Of a stretch of 64,000 nt of DNA, positions 26,497 to 35,370 are shown in pieces (within the stretch, counting starts at the first letter, position 1; the number at the start of each line of letters is the position of its first letter). This stretch comes from Chitinophaga sancti. Lineage in GTDB: Bacteria; Bacteroidota; Bacteroidia; Chitinophagales; Chitinophagaceae. The translations under genes and the position numbers were made by a program. The notes under the pieces were generated by a model, which was given only the letters and a program-made list of their open reading frames with translations, was not told the DNA's origin and made no database searches. The stretch lies in assembly GCF_034087045.1 (NCBI RefSeq), contig NZ_CP139247.1, positions 3,994,001-4,058,000 of the forward strand. The letters are read 5' to 3'.

Positions 26497-26524
26497 TCGA
26501 AGTTATATCGAAGAAGCGTCGAAG
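26497..26524 (+). promoter_or_regulatory. Triple TCGAAG repeat, 11-bp period: candidate response-regulator site
   Basis: TCGAAG occurs at 26497-26502, 26508-26513 and 26519-26524, one helical turn apart. Direct repeats of this spacing are typical of PhoB/OmpR-type response regulators. The site is about 150-175 bases before the DUF6055 gene and can also serve the divergent ATP-grasp operon. Confidence 0.45.
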
Positions 26525-26671
26525 CTTTGATATGGTTATGATAGGACCAGAACGGGTTAATATCCGTACCGCCCGCCCTTCTCATTTCTCCTAATTTTAG
26601 AAAAACCTATCAATAGCAAACCCTCATGCTATAACTCCTTAAAACCCAGTTACAATTTAAAAACACAATTC

Positions 26672-28819
26672 ATGAAAACACATGTACTGTTAGTATGGTG
26701 CCTGCTCATTACAGGCATCTCTGCCGCCCAGAAGTCGGTATTTATACCTACCGGTTTCTCAACGGCCCCTCTGAATACCTGGTCGTACACCCGGTCTTAT
26801 CAATCCACGAACTTCATTGTCTTCTGGGGTAGTGTAGTAGGCACTGACCCTGCTAATTATTCCGATGCGAACCTGGCCTTTAACCCGCAGTCCATTTGCG
26901 ACACCCTGGAAAAGATTTACACGAAGTACATCTCCGAGATTAAGTTCTGTACTGACACCTCCACTAAAAACCTCGGGAAGTACAAGATCATTATCGTTAT
27001 GAACGACACCTGGGGTACCAATGGTCCTACCGGTTGGGCGTTTGGTGGTACTTACGACAACACCATCGGGGCCATGTGGGTACATCCCAATGCCACCCGC
27101 GATGGAGGGGTGATCAGCCATGAACTCGCCCATTCCCTGCAGGGCATGATCTCCATCCAGGAAAACACCGTCGGTGGTGGTTATGTCAATTATGAACCTG
27201 CCGGGTTCTTTTGGGAAACACATGCCAATTTTATGCGCACCCAGATTTATCCCCGCTTTGCATCAGACGATATGCCCAGATGGATGGGAACAGCGATGTT
27301 TCACTATAGCTCCACCCGTCACCACTATGACGCCTTCCGTTTATTATTTACTATCCAGCAACTTGATGGCATCTCCATGGTCAATCGACTCTGGAAAGAG
27401 TCGGTTGCCAATGAACATCCCTTAATCACCTATCGTCGTTTAAAAGGATGGACCCAATCACAGCTGAACGACTTTATGTTTGAATATGTAAAAAGAGAAC
27501 CGACGGCCGATTATACAGTGAATGGATTTGGCGGCATTATCCGTGCACAGCGGGATGCACTCATCAGCAGTGAACCGCATTATGTATGGCGGTTAAATAC
27601 GATCCTCACACAGATCAATGCCACTACCGGCCGTTATGTGGTACCGGATGCTTTTGCACCACAGGATTATGGATATAACATCATCCCTTTGTATCCTACC
27701 TGTAGCACCGGGTTGGTGACCGTAAAGTTCAAAGGGCATACTGAGGTGAACAGTACTGCCGGCTGGCGGTATGGCTTTGTCACCGCATTGGCAGATGGCA
27801 CTATTTCCCGCTATGGTACCCTGAATAATGCCAATGAAAGCCAGATCAGTTTTCAACTCAATAGCAATGAATCAAAATTGTACCTGGTTGTGATGGGTGC
27901 ACCCACTACACATACTTCTTATGTTTGGGAGCCGGGATGGCCAAAGATTAAACGTTATCCTTATGAACTGCGTATTGCAAATGCAGTACCCGAAGGGTAT
28001 CAAAGTAACTTCCGCGCTGCTTACAAAACAAATGGACATGCGCACTCCAATGGTGGTGGTTGGGTAGCAAATACGGCAACAGTGGCTTCTACGGCTTATG
28101 TAGGTCCTAATGCCATCGTATTAGGTACCAGCAATATTTCCGGTACGGCCAGGATAGATGGTTTTGCATGGGTGGAAAGTGCGGCAGTATCTGGTAGTGT
28201 GGTGATTAATGGCAATGCAAATGTATGGTATGGTACTTACTCCGGTACGGCGCAGGTAACGGACAATGCGTTGTTAAGTTATTGTACCGTAAGCAACAAT
28301 GCGATTATAAAAGGCGATGCGATGGAATGGGGGGTGACCTTTGGTACAGGCGTAACCGTAGGTGGCGATGCGGAAATAGGAAGTTGTAGTACGGCAGGTG
28401 TGTATTTGCAGGTGCCACATACAAATAATGGCCGTACTGATTGTGATGGTAAAGGTGCCAGTGATGCCTCTAATACTGATGTAAACAGTGCTTATACCCG
28501 GTTTACAGATACGCAGATGGCATTTACAGGAAGTGTGGCATGCCCTGCCACAGCGGCAGCTGCTGCAAAGATAGCTACAAAAGAGGTGATAATATATCCA
28601 AATCCTGCTGCTACCTCGTTTAATGTAAGTCTTCTCAACTTTGATAGTGAAGAAGCATTGATAATATCAATATATGATACGCAGGGGAAAGAAGTATTGC
28701 GCCAGGGAGTAAAAGGGCAGAATAGTGTCAATATAAACAAAGCATTGACGCCCGGTGTGTATGTGTTGAAGGTGAGTGGGGTGCAGACATATACAAAAAA
28801 ATTAGTCATTACTAAATAG
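26672..28819 (+). CDS. Secreted DUF6055-like metallopeptidase-type protein with beta-helix and T9SS domain
   Basis: The 715-residue protein has a signal peptide (cleavage near SAAQ). A large N-terminal domain of the DUF6055 type (about 40-430) carries HELAH (His150, Glu151, His154), a zinc metallopeptidase-like motif. Then come short repeats (about 460-580: NTATVASTAYVGPNAIVLG and following) that look like a left-handed beta-helix. A type IX secretion C-terminal domain follows (IYPNPAATSFNVSL to LVITK). It is probably surface-exposed and may attack host, plant or microbial proteins; activity is not proven. It stands alone, with unusual phased repeats upstream and a short tandem repeat after its stop. 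Confidence 0.85.
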   Translation: MKTHVLLVWCLLITGISAAQKSVFIPTGFSTAPLNTWSYTRSYQSTNFIVFWGSVVGTDPANYSDANLAFNPQSICDTLEKIYTKYISEIKFCTDTSTKNLGKYKIIIVMNDTWGTNGPTGWAFGGTYDNTIGAMWVHPNATRDGGVISHELAHSLQGMISIQENTVGGGYVNYEPAGFFWETHANFMRTQIYPRFASDDMPRWMGTAMFHYSSTRHHYDAFRLLFTIQQLDGISMVNRLWKESVANEHPLITYRRLKGWTQSQLNDFMFEYVKREPTADYTVNGFGGIIRAQRDALISSEPHYVWRLNTILTQINATTGRYVVPDAFAPQDYGYNIIPLYPTCSTGLVTVKFKGHTEVNSTAGWRYGFVTALADGTISRYGTLNNANESQISFQLNSNESKLYLVVMGAPTTHTSYVWEPGWPKIKRYPYELRIANAVPEGYQSNFRAAYKTNGHAHSNGGGWVANTATVASTAYVGPNAIVLGTSNISGTARIDGFAWVESAAVSGSVVINGNANVWYGTYSGTAQVTDNALLSYCTVSNNAIIKGDAMEWGVTFGTGVTVGGDAEIGSCSTAGVYLQVPHTNNGRTDCDGKGASDASNTDVNSAYTRFTDTQMAFTGSVACPATAAAAAKIATKEVIIYPNPAATSFNVSLLNFDSEEALIISIYDTQGKEVLRQGVKGQNSVNINKALTPGVYVLKVSGVQTYTKKLVITK

Positions 28820-28825
28820 CCTGCT

Positions 28826-28881
28826 GCAGGTAATCCTATCCGGAACTGACAGCTGCTATAGCAGGTAATCCAATCGGAACC
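28826..28881 (+). repeat. 21-bp tandem repeat after the DUF6055 gene, 35-bp period
   Basis: GCAGGTAATCC followed by a related tail occurs at 28826-28846 and 28861-28881, starting 7 bases after the stop codon. A third weaker piece (GCAGGCAGTCGCTATC) follows from 28888. Confidence 0.75.
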
Positions 28882-28937
28882 GCTATCGCAGGCAGTCGCT
28901 ATCAATCCTTTTAAAAATTCTTTGGAATGTTGAGATG

Positions 28938-28972
28938 AAGGGGCACTCTGTTTTTACAGAGGCCCTTTTTTA
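28938..28972 (+). terminator. Intrinsic terminator
   Basis: AGGGGCACTCTGT pairs imperfectly with ACAGAGGCCCTT and is followed by six T. It separates the DUF6055 gene from the sigma factor gene. Confidence 0.75.
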
Positions 28973-29001
28973 AACTTAATATTCAGTTTACATCCGGTGA
29001 G

Positions 29002-29009
29002 TATGTTTG
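29002..29009 (+). promoter_or_regulatory. -7 promoter element (TATGTTTG) of the sigma factor gene
   Basis: TATGTTTG matches TAnnTTTG exactly and ends 9 bases before the ATG at 29019, which would give a nearly leaderless mRNA. This argues against the TTG start at 29007, which lies inside the element. Confidence 0.5.
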
Positions 29010-29018
29010 TACCCTAAT

Positions 29019-29615
29019 ATGGAAAAGTATCCGGACAGCCAACTACTAGCATTCATTAAAACTGGGGATCAGCAGGCCTTTGCTGCATTGGTAAAGAGGT
29101 ATTGGGAAGAGCTGTATGCCCATATTCACGCCCGCCTGAAGCAGGAAGACGATACAAAAGACATGCTACAGGAGATCTTCATCACCATTTGGAAAAAACG
29201 CGACACCATCACCCCCGACCAAAACGGTCGCCTCAGCAGCTACCTCTTCACCGCCGCCCGCTACTGCATCATTGATCACTTCAGCCGTCCACACACCCCA
29301 ATATATAATGAAGAATTTTTTGCAGATACCGTTCCTCAGCAAACCACCTTTTCCGCCATCGAACTACTCGAAACCAAAGAGCTGGAACAACAGGTCAATG
29401 AAGCCCTGGACCGCATGCCAGACCGCCTTTGCCTGCCATATCGCCTGAGCCGCTACCAGCAACTCTCCACCAGGGAAATTGCCCTGCGCCTTTCCCTCTC
29501 CGAACAGACCGTGAAAAATAATATTTCCATCACATTACGTTACCTCCGCACTTACCTGAAAGAACAAAACGATATCGCCGGCATTATTCTTATTATACTC
29601 TTCATAATTCCTTAA
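29019..29615 (+). CDS. ECF RNA polymerase sigma factor (FecI-like)
   Basis: The 198-residue protein has sigma region 2 (FAALVKRYWEELYAHIHARL, KDMLQEIFITIWKKRD, LSSYLFTAARYCIIDHF) and region 4 with a helix-turn-helix (STREIALRLSLSEQTVKNNISITLRYLRTYL). The C-terminal tail IAGIILIILFIIP is hydrophobic, as often in Bacteroidota ECF proteins next to FecR. It would direct transcription of the SusC gene downstream on a signal relayed by FecR and the STN domain of SusC. FecR begins 48 bases after its stop. Confidence 0.94.
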   Translation: MEKYPDSQLLAFIKTGDQQAFAALVKRYWEELYAHIHARLKQEDDTKDMLQEIFITIWKKRDTITPDQNGRLSSYLFTAARYCIIDHFSRPHTPIYNEEFFADTVPQQTTFSAIELLETKELEQQVNEALDRMPDRLCLPYRLSRYQQLSTREIALRLSLSEQTVKNNISITLRYLRTYLKEQNDIAGIILIILFIIP

Positions 29616-29663
29616 CATACTTCACCGGTACTTCTTTTTTGCTGAAGAGATGTATAGTATGTT

Positions 29664-30611
29664 ATGAGCAATCAACAGCTAAAATTCCTTTTATCCAGGT
29701 ACCTGCAGGGCAAAGCTACACCAGCCGAAGCCGCACAGGTCGAAGCATGGTACAACTCTTTTAATGACACACCTTTATCTGATAATGATAAAGCACGCCT
29801 GAAGGATGAAATAATTTCCAACGTATTACAGGAAATCAATCCACCTGCACGTGTGCGCAAAATTTACTGGTATGCTGCTGCCGCAGTATTTATTCTGCTG
29901 GGTTCCACGCTTTCTTTTTTCATCACTAAAAAGAAACCGCTCCCGCTTCATGCAGATCAATTGGTAAGTACACCCGCTGGCAGCAGAAAAACGATCCGCC
30001 TGCCCGATGGTACTGTCGTACAGTTGAATGCCGGTACTTCGTTAGTGATTCCCGGTGATTTTGGTATGAAAGATCGTACCATTACCCTCACAGGTGAAGC
30101 GTTTTTTACTGTTGCTACCGATGCTGTACATCCATTTGTTATCCATGCCGGAAATATCCGGACCACTGTATTGGGTACGTCCTTTAATATCCGCTCCTGG
30201 CCGGGAGAAGATACCTGGGCAATTGGGGTAAGTACCGGAAAAGTAAAGGTCTCCAATGAAGTGAACAAACAGGTCATGGCCGAATGTCTCACGGCGAACA
30301 AAGCACTCCTCTATCACCTTGAAACCGGTACCTCAGACATTACTGACACCGATGCCGGTATGCCGGGTGCATGGCGTAATAACATCTTTCATTTCAATAA
30401 CAGCAGCATGGCCGAAATAGGGCAGGAGCTGCAACGACAATATAATATACCTGTCATCGTGAATGGAGAAGGTAAGAACGGCGGGCATTACAAAATCAGT
30501 TTCTCGAGGGAACCGCTTACTAAAGTACTGAAAGTACTCGCCGGCCTGACCGGTATTACATACACAATTAAATCAGATCAGGTGATCATTCAAGTGCCAA
30601 AAACAAATTAA
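29664..30611 (+). CDS. FecR-family anti-sigma factor
   Basis: The 315-residue inner membrane protein has a cytoplasmic N-terminal anti-sigma region, one membrane helix (about 68-87, WYAAAAVFILLGSTLSFFIT), a periplasmic FecR domain (TPAGSRKTIRLPDGTVVQLN, VLGTSFNIRSW) and a C-terminal DUF4974 domain (KISFSREPLTKVLKVLAGLTG). It holds the preceding sigma factor and responds to the STN domain of the SusC encoded next. The gap to SusC is 120 bases and holds a hairpin. Confidence 0.94.
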   Translation: MSNQQLKFLLSRYLQGKATPAEAAQVEAWYNSFNDTPLSDNDKARLKDEIISNVLQEINPPARVRKIYWYAAAAVFILLGSTLSFFITKKKPLPLHADQLVSTPAGSRKTIRLPDGTVVQLNAGTSLVIPGDFGMKDRTITLTGEAFFTVATDAVHPFVIHAGNIRTTVLGTSFNIRSWPGEDTWAIGVSTGKVKVSNEVNKQVMAECLTANKALLYHLETGTSDITDTDAGMPGAWRNNIFHFNNSSMAEIGQELQRQYNIPVIVNGEGKNGGHYKISFSREPLTKVLKVLAGLTGITYTIKSDQVIIQVPKTN

Positions 30612-30635
30612 ACAGGCGTAGGCAGTACGAAAAAA

Positions 30636-30662
30636 GCCGGAAGTGGTTGCAACACTCCCGGC
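30636..30662 (+). other. GCCGG hairpin in the SusC leader
   Basis: GCCGGAAGTG (30636-30645) pairs with CACTCCCGGC (30653-30662) with one A-C mismatch; A6 precedes it and no T-run follows. It resembles the hairpin at 686-713 before another SusC gene, including the mismatch, and CGCACTGCT follows it here as CGCACTACT does there. It could be a conserved leader element rather than a terminator. Confidence 0.5.
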
Positions 30663-30731
30663 AGATAACGCACTGCTAACAGTACGTCACATTTTTAACG
30701 GATTCAACTCACATTAAAAACTACATCAAAG

Positions 30732-33700
30732 ATGCGAAAAATTTTCTCAGGTTATTATAACCTGTTTAAAAAGCTATTTACCCTGAAAATGAGACTAACG
30801 AGCTTTCTGATACTTTTTTCTTCGGTCATTTCCTTTGCAGCCACCGGCTCAGGCCAGTCTATGCACGAAGTGAAGGTAAGCCTCCAGGTCGATAACAGAC
30901 CTATTAAGGAAGTGCTGGCCCTTATCGAAAAGCAATCTGCTTTTGTGATCGGGTACAACCAGGACAATATTCCCGATAGTAGCAGGATCAGCTACCACGG
31001 GAATAATAAGTCGGTGAGCGATGTGCTCAAAGACATCCTCAATATTTACCCGGTGGTAGCCCGCCAGGTAAATGAGAAATATATCGTGCTGAACAAGGTA
31101 TCTTATTCGGAAAAATACCTGCTCATGCAACAGATCACCATCACTGGTAAAGTGAGTGATAAAACCACCGGCGAAATGCTGCCGGGCGTGAGCATTGCCA
31201 TAAAAGGTACTTCTTCAGGAACCGCTACCGGTGTGGATGGTCAATTCTCCCTGCGTTTTCCGCAGGATCAGGAGCAGATCACTTTGGTGATCTATTCCCT
31301 TGGGTACAAGAAAATTGAAATCAACCTGACCCGCGACCAGGCCGCTGCCCCGCTTAACTTCCAGCTGGAAACCGACCGTATGGGGCTGGATGAAGTAGTG
31401 GTGACCGGTCAGGGACAGGATATCTCCAAAAGAAGACTCTCGTCAAACATCGTATCTATTGGTGCGAAGGAGCTGGATCAGGCACCTTCGGGTAGAATTG
31501 ATCAGATCCTTCAGTCACGTCTGCCAAATGCCCAGATCCGCCTTACAGGTGGTCAGGCAGGTGCTACCTCCATCATCCGTGCAAGAGGCGTAAATTCCGC
31601 TTTTGTAAACTCTACACCTATCATCTATGTGGATGGTGTGAGAATGGATAACCTGAATACTGCTTCCAAGCTCGGTGGTGGTTCTGCTACCGGTGCTGCC
31701 GTGAGCTCTATCGCAGATATTCCTATGGACAATATTGAAAAGATCGAGTACATCAATGGTGGTGCTGCTACAACGATGTATGGTTCGGATGCAGCAAACG
31801 GGGTGATCCAGATCTTTACAAAAAAAGGCGGTTCTGACAGAACGGACGTAACTGCCGAAACACAGATGGGGGTTGAAACGCCTACCGCCGATTTCCTGCA
31901 CTTCAAACGTACCAAAGATCTGCTGTTCCAGAATGGTTTTTATCAGAAACAACACCTCGCGATCAATGGTGGTAAGGACAACTTTGGGTACAGTTTTTCC
32001 GGCAACTATATGAATAGCCAGGGAGTACAGATCTATGACCAGAACAGGAACAAACGTATAGATTTCTCCAGCGGTTTCCGGGCCGCGCTGGGTAAGAAAG
32101 TCACTTACGAAAGCAGCTTTACCTATATCAATAATAACTACAAACGTAACAGGAATGGTAACCAGGGTGGCTATACCGGATTATGGTTTGCAGAGAGTGG
32201 TGCAAGCGCCATCACCGGTCCGAAGTTCAGTCCTGTGATCGATACATTGTCTGCCGCTTCCTATGCGAAGATGAAAGCATATGTAGACGAAGCAGAACAA
32301 TTGCAGAACAATAGTATTAAGGTAAACCGTTTCCAGACTTCACAGGTATTTAAATATTCTCCCCTTAAGAACCTCGTGTTCAAAGCAACGGGTGGTATTG
32401 ATTATCGTGTGATGCGCAATCAGGTGATCACAACGAACCAATACCTGTCTGTTACCACGAATACAAAAGTGGTAGATCAGGGTAGCGTGAGCAATACGGA
32501 CAGAAAGTACATGGGGATCACCCTGGAACTGAATGGCCAGTACCAGGCTAAGTGGAGAGACTTCTCATTTGTAACCACTGCCGGTGGCCAGTACTTCCGC
32601 AACGAAGATCAGCAGATCCAATACATAGGTAGTAATATCCGTGATGGTGCACAGATCATAACCGGTGCCGCTACCAAGACCAGCGATGAATATTATTTAG
32701 AGGTGGTGAACTACGGTATGTACCTGCAGGAGAATGTGGGCTTTAAAAATAAACTCTTCCTCGATATGGGTGTAAGAGGTGATGGGAATCCTGCATTTGG
32801 TAAAAACATTGGTGTGCAATATTATCCCAAAGTAGGATTGTCCTATATACCTGTTGCGGAACCCTGGTTCGACGGCGTCTCCAAAGTGATCTCTTCTGCG
32901 AAACTAAGGGGAAGCTTTGGGGTAGCCGGGAACCTGCCGACTGCTTTTGCCAATCAGCGTACCATTGCTTTCAGTGGTTATCAGAATGAGCAGGCAGCGT
33001 ATTTTGGTCAGCCGGGTAATGATAACCTGAAGCCTGAAAAGACACAGACCACAGAAGGTGCTTTGGACCTGGGTTTTGTACATGACCGGATCTTAGTGTC
33101 CGCAGGTTATTATCATTCATTGACAAAAAATGCCCTGTTTTATGTGCCTGCTACGCCTTCGAGCGGACAGTCACAATCTCAGCTCTACAACGTAGGTAAG
33201 ATACTGAACCGTGGTTTTGAATTCAACTTTGTGGTAGTACCTATTGAGACCAGGAATACTTCCCTCCGCCTGAATGCATCTGTGAATACCCTGTATAATA
33301 AGGTGCAAAGCAGCGGTGGTGTAGCCGCATTTAATATCAACGGTTTTAGTGCCAGAACGATTCAGACGGTGGTACAGGAAGGGTATGCCATTGGTTACCT
33401 GAGAGGGAATAAAGGTGTATTTGCAGCAGATGGTACACTCGCTTCTACGACCGCACAGCAGTACCTGGGCACGACTATTCCTAACCTGTTTGGTAGCATG
33501 GGCCTGAACTTCCGCTTTAAAGACCTGGAAGTATTTGCGAATGCAGACTATCAGAAAGGGGCTTATGCAAACTCTTTCGACCGTCAGTTCCGCTTTTATT
33601 ACAGCGCTTCCAATGAAGGTATTCCACAGGCGGAGATTACAAAGAACGGCCGTACTAACTGGCTGAACTTTACAAACCGCTTTGTAGAAAAGACGGACTT

Positions 33701-33947
33701 TATCAAAGTAAGGACTATCGGTATGAGCTATACGCTGAAGGGCAGTAAGCTGAATAACAGGGTACGTTCTGTAGTGATTGGCTTTATGGCTTTGAATCCA
33801 CTGAACTTCAGTGCATCCAGTTTTGATCCTGAAACTACCATCAGTGGTGCAGCACAGGGACAGGGTGGTGCCACTACCGGCGGTATCTCTTATGCCACTT
33901 ACTCTTCACCACGTCAGTGGCTGGGTTCTTTAAAGTTAAACTTCTAA
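30732..33947 (+). CDS. SusC/RagA-family TonB-dependent receptor with STN signalling domain
   Basis: The 1071-residue protein has a long signal region (cleavage near GSGQS), a secretin/TonB N-terminal STN domain (about 47-120) that signals to FecR, a carboxypeptidase-like domain (about 135-215, ITGKVSDKTTGEMLPGVSIA), the plug with LDEVVVTGQGQ, and the barrel ending in LGSLKLNF. It is the transducing SusC of the sigma/FecR unit upstream. SusD follows after 12 bases and a phosphodiesterase after that. Import of phosphodiester- or nucleotide-containing ligands is inferred from that enzyme. Confidence 0.95.
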   Translation: MRKIFSGYYNLFKKLFTLKMRLTSFLILFSSVISFAATGSGQSMHEVKVSLQVDNRPIKEVLALIEKQSAFVIGYNQDNIPDSSRISYHGNNKSVSDVLKDILNIYPVVARQVNEKYIVLNKVSYSEKYLLMQQITITGKVSDKTTGEMLPGVSIAIKGTSSGTATGVDGQFSLRFPQDQEQITLVIYSLGYKKIEINLTRDQAAAPLNFQLETDRMGLDEVVVTGQGQDISKRRLSSNIVSIGAKELDQAPSGRIDQILQSRLPNAQIRLTGGQAGATSIIRARGVNSAFVNSTPIIYVDGVRMDNLNTASKLGGGSATGAAVSSIADIPMDNIEKIEYINGGAATTMYGSDAANGVIQIFTKKGGSDRTDVTAETQMGVETPTADFLHFKRTKDLLFQNGFYQKQHLAINGGKDNFGYSFSGNYMNSQGVQIYDQNRNKRIDFSSGFRAALGKKVTYESSFTYINNNYKRNRNGNQGGYTGLWFAESGASAITGPKFSPVIDTLSAASYAKMKAYVDEAEQLQNNSIKVNRFQTSQVFKYSPLKNLVFKATGGIDYRVMRNQVITTNQYLSVTTNTKVVDQGSVSNTDRKYMGITLELNGQYQAKWRDFSFVTTAGGQYFRNEDQQIQYIGSNIRDGAQIITGAATKTSDEYYLEVVNYGMYLQENVGFKNKLFLDMGVRGDGNPAFGKNIGVQYYPKVGLSYIPVAEPWFDGVSKVISSAKLRGSFGVAGNLPTAFANQRTIAFSGYQNEQAAYFGQPGNDNLKPEKTQTTEGALDLGFVHDRILVSAGYYHSLTKNALFYVPATPSSGQSQSQLYNVGKILNRGFEFNFVVVPIETRNTSLRLNASVNTLYNKVQSSGGVAAFNINGFSARTIQTVVQEGYAIGYLRGNKGVFAADGTLASTTAQQYLGTTIPNLFGSMGLNFRFKDLEVFANADYQKGAYANSFDRQFRFYYSASNEGIPQAEITKNGRTNWLNFTNRFVEKTDFIKVRTIGMSYTLKGSKLNNRVRSVVIGFMALNPLNFSASSFDPETTISGAAQGQGGATTGGISYATYSSPRQWLGSLKLNF

Positions 33948-33959
33948 TTCCGGAAACAA

Positions 33960-35369
33960 ATGAAAAAACTCTTTATATTCTTTTTACTCGGCGCCAGTGC
34001 CTGTAATGTACTGAACCCGAATATCACAGATGATGTATATGTAGACAATGCCGGTGCTGCCAGCAGCTGGGTAAACGGTGTGAGCAGACAGTTGGCTCTC
34101 ACTATGAACCAGGTAGTGGTAAGCTCCGAACTGGTATCGGACAATTACTATAACAACCGTACACAGAGTAGTAAAGTATTCGATATTCCGCAGATCGACT
34201 ATTATGATACGGATGTTAATAATATGCAGACCCAGATCGCCGTACTGCGTACCATGGCGGAGTACGGACTGAGCAAGGTATTGCCGGGCGACGTTACTTC
34301 TACTGCTTCGGATAGTGCGAAGATGTATTATAGCTTAGGGTATGCGCATATCCTGAGCGGGGAACTGTTTGTAGGCTTACCGGGTAGTGATAAAGGTCGT
34401 GTGCTGACGCCTGAAGAACACCTGAACCTGGCCATTGCCAGTCTGAATACTGCCATTACACTGGCGGATGCTGGTAGTACAGCACAAATGGCGTATACAC
34501 TGCTGAAAGCACGTGCATTCTATTCTCTGGGCAATACGGACAGTGCGGTGGCCATCGCAAAAACAACCATGAGTGTGCCTACTTTATTGCAACAGGTGAA
34601 GTATGATGGTACAAACAGTGTGACGAATGATATGCAGACTTATGTATTCTCTTCTACTTACAATGAGTTTGCACCATTGCCAAGACTGGATTTCCTGGAC
34701 CCTAAATATTACCACACAGGCTTAGCATCGTCTGATCAGAAACCTGTAACTATCGTGAAAGCAGAAGAAGCGTGGCTGATTGTAGCTGAAGCTGCGATTG
34801 CCGGCAATGACCTGGGCACTGCCCGGACTACGCTGAAAGACCTGCTCACATCTGTCATCGCAAACCGTCCGGCGGTATCGCTGAATGATAGCAAAGAAAC
34901 ACGTAACGGAGGTAACAGGACCGACTATCCACTAACAGCTGAATTAGTGAAGTTTGATGCAACGGATAATACCCGCAGTGGATATATCCTGAATCGTCAG
35001 GCAGGGAATATCACAGCTTATACCGTATCAGGTACAAAGGTGACTGCTACTGACCTGGATGCTGCCACTACACAGGATGAGCTGTTGTACCTGTTGTACC
35101 GCATGCGCCAGGAAATATTTATGGCAGAAGGTCGCCGTATGACAGACCTGGGTATTAAATTCCCGGTATCACAAACGGAGCAGCTGAACAATACGAATGT
35201 GAGTGATGCGGATATCGTGGCGCAGATTCCTTCTTTCATACCACTGGCAAGAGGAATGGATGATTTTACAAATGATACCGCATCCGGCATTGTGACCATG
35301 AAGTATGATATGAACAAGGTATTGGTTGAGAACAAGACATCTCCTTATATTTTCCCATTTATTAATTAA
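33960..35369 (+). CDS. SusD/RagB-like outer membrane lipoprotein
   Basis: The 469-residue lipoprotein has lipobox ASAC (Cys15). It diverges from classical SusD more than the other two, but keeps the TPR-like helices (AKMYYSLGYAHILSGELFVGLP, YTLLKARAFYSLGN), the late motif YRMRQEIFMAEGRRMTDLGIKFPV and the place after SusC. It would capture ligand for the receptor at 30732. The stop codon is one base before the ATG of the phosphodiesterase, which implies translational coupling. Confidence 0.88.
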   Translation: MKKLFIFFLLGASACNVLNPNITDDVYVDNAGAASSWVNGVSRQLALTMNQVVVSSELVSDNYYNNRTQSSKVFDIPQIDYYDTDVNNMQTQIAVLRTMAEYGLSKVLPGDVTSTASDSAKMYYSLGYAHILSGELFVGLPGSDKGRVLTPEEHLNLAIASLNTAITLADAGSTAQMAYTLLKARAFYSLGNTDSAVAIAKTTMSVPTLLQQVKYDGTNSVTNDMQTYVFSSTYNEFAPLPRLDFLDPKYYHTGLASSDQKPVTIVKAEEAWLIVAEAAIAGNDLGTARTTLKDLLTSVIANRPAVSLNDSKETRNGGNRTDYPLTAELVKFDATDNTRSGYILNRQAGNITAYTVSGTKVTATDLDAATTQDELLYLLYRMRQEIFMAEGRRMTDLGIKFPVSQTEQLNNTNVSDADIVAQIPSFIPLARGMDDFTNDTASGIVTMKYDMNKVLVENKTSPYIFPFIN

Positions 35370-35370
35370 T

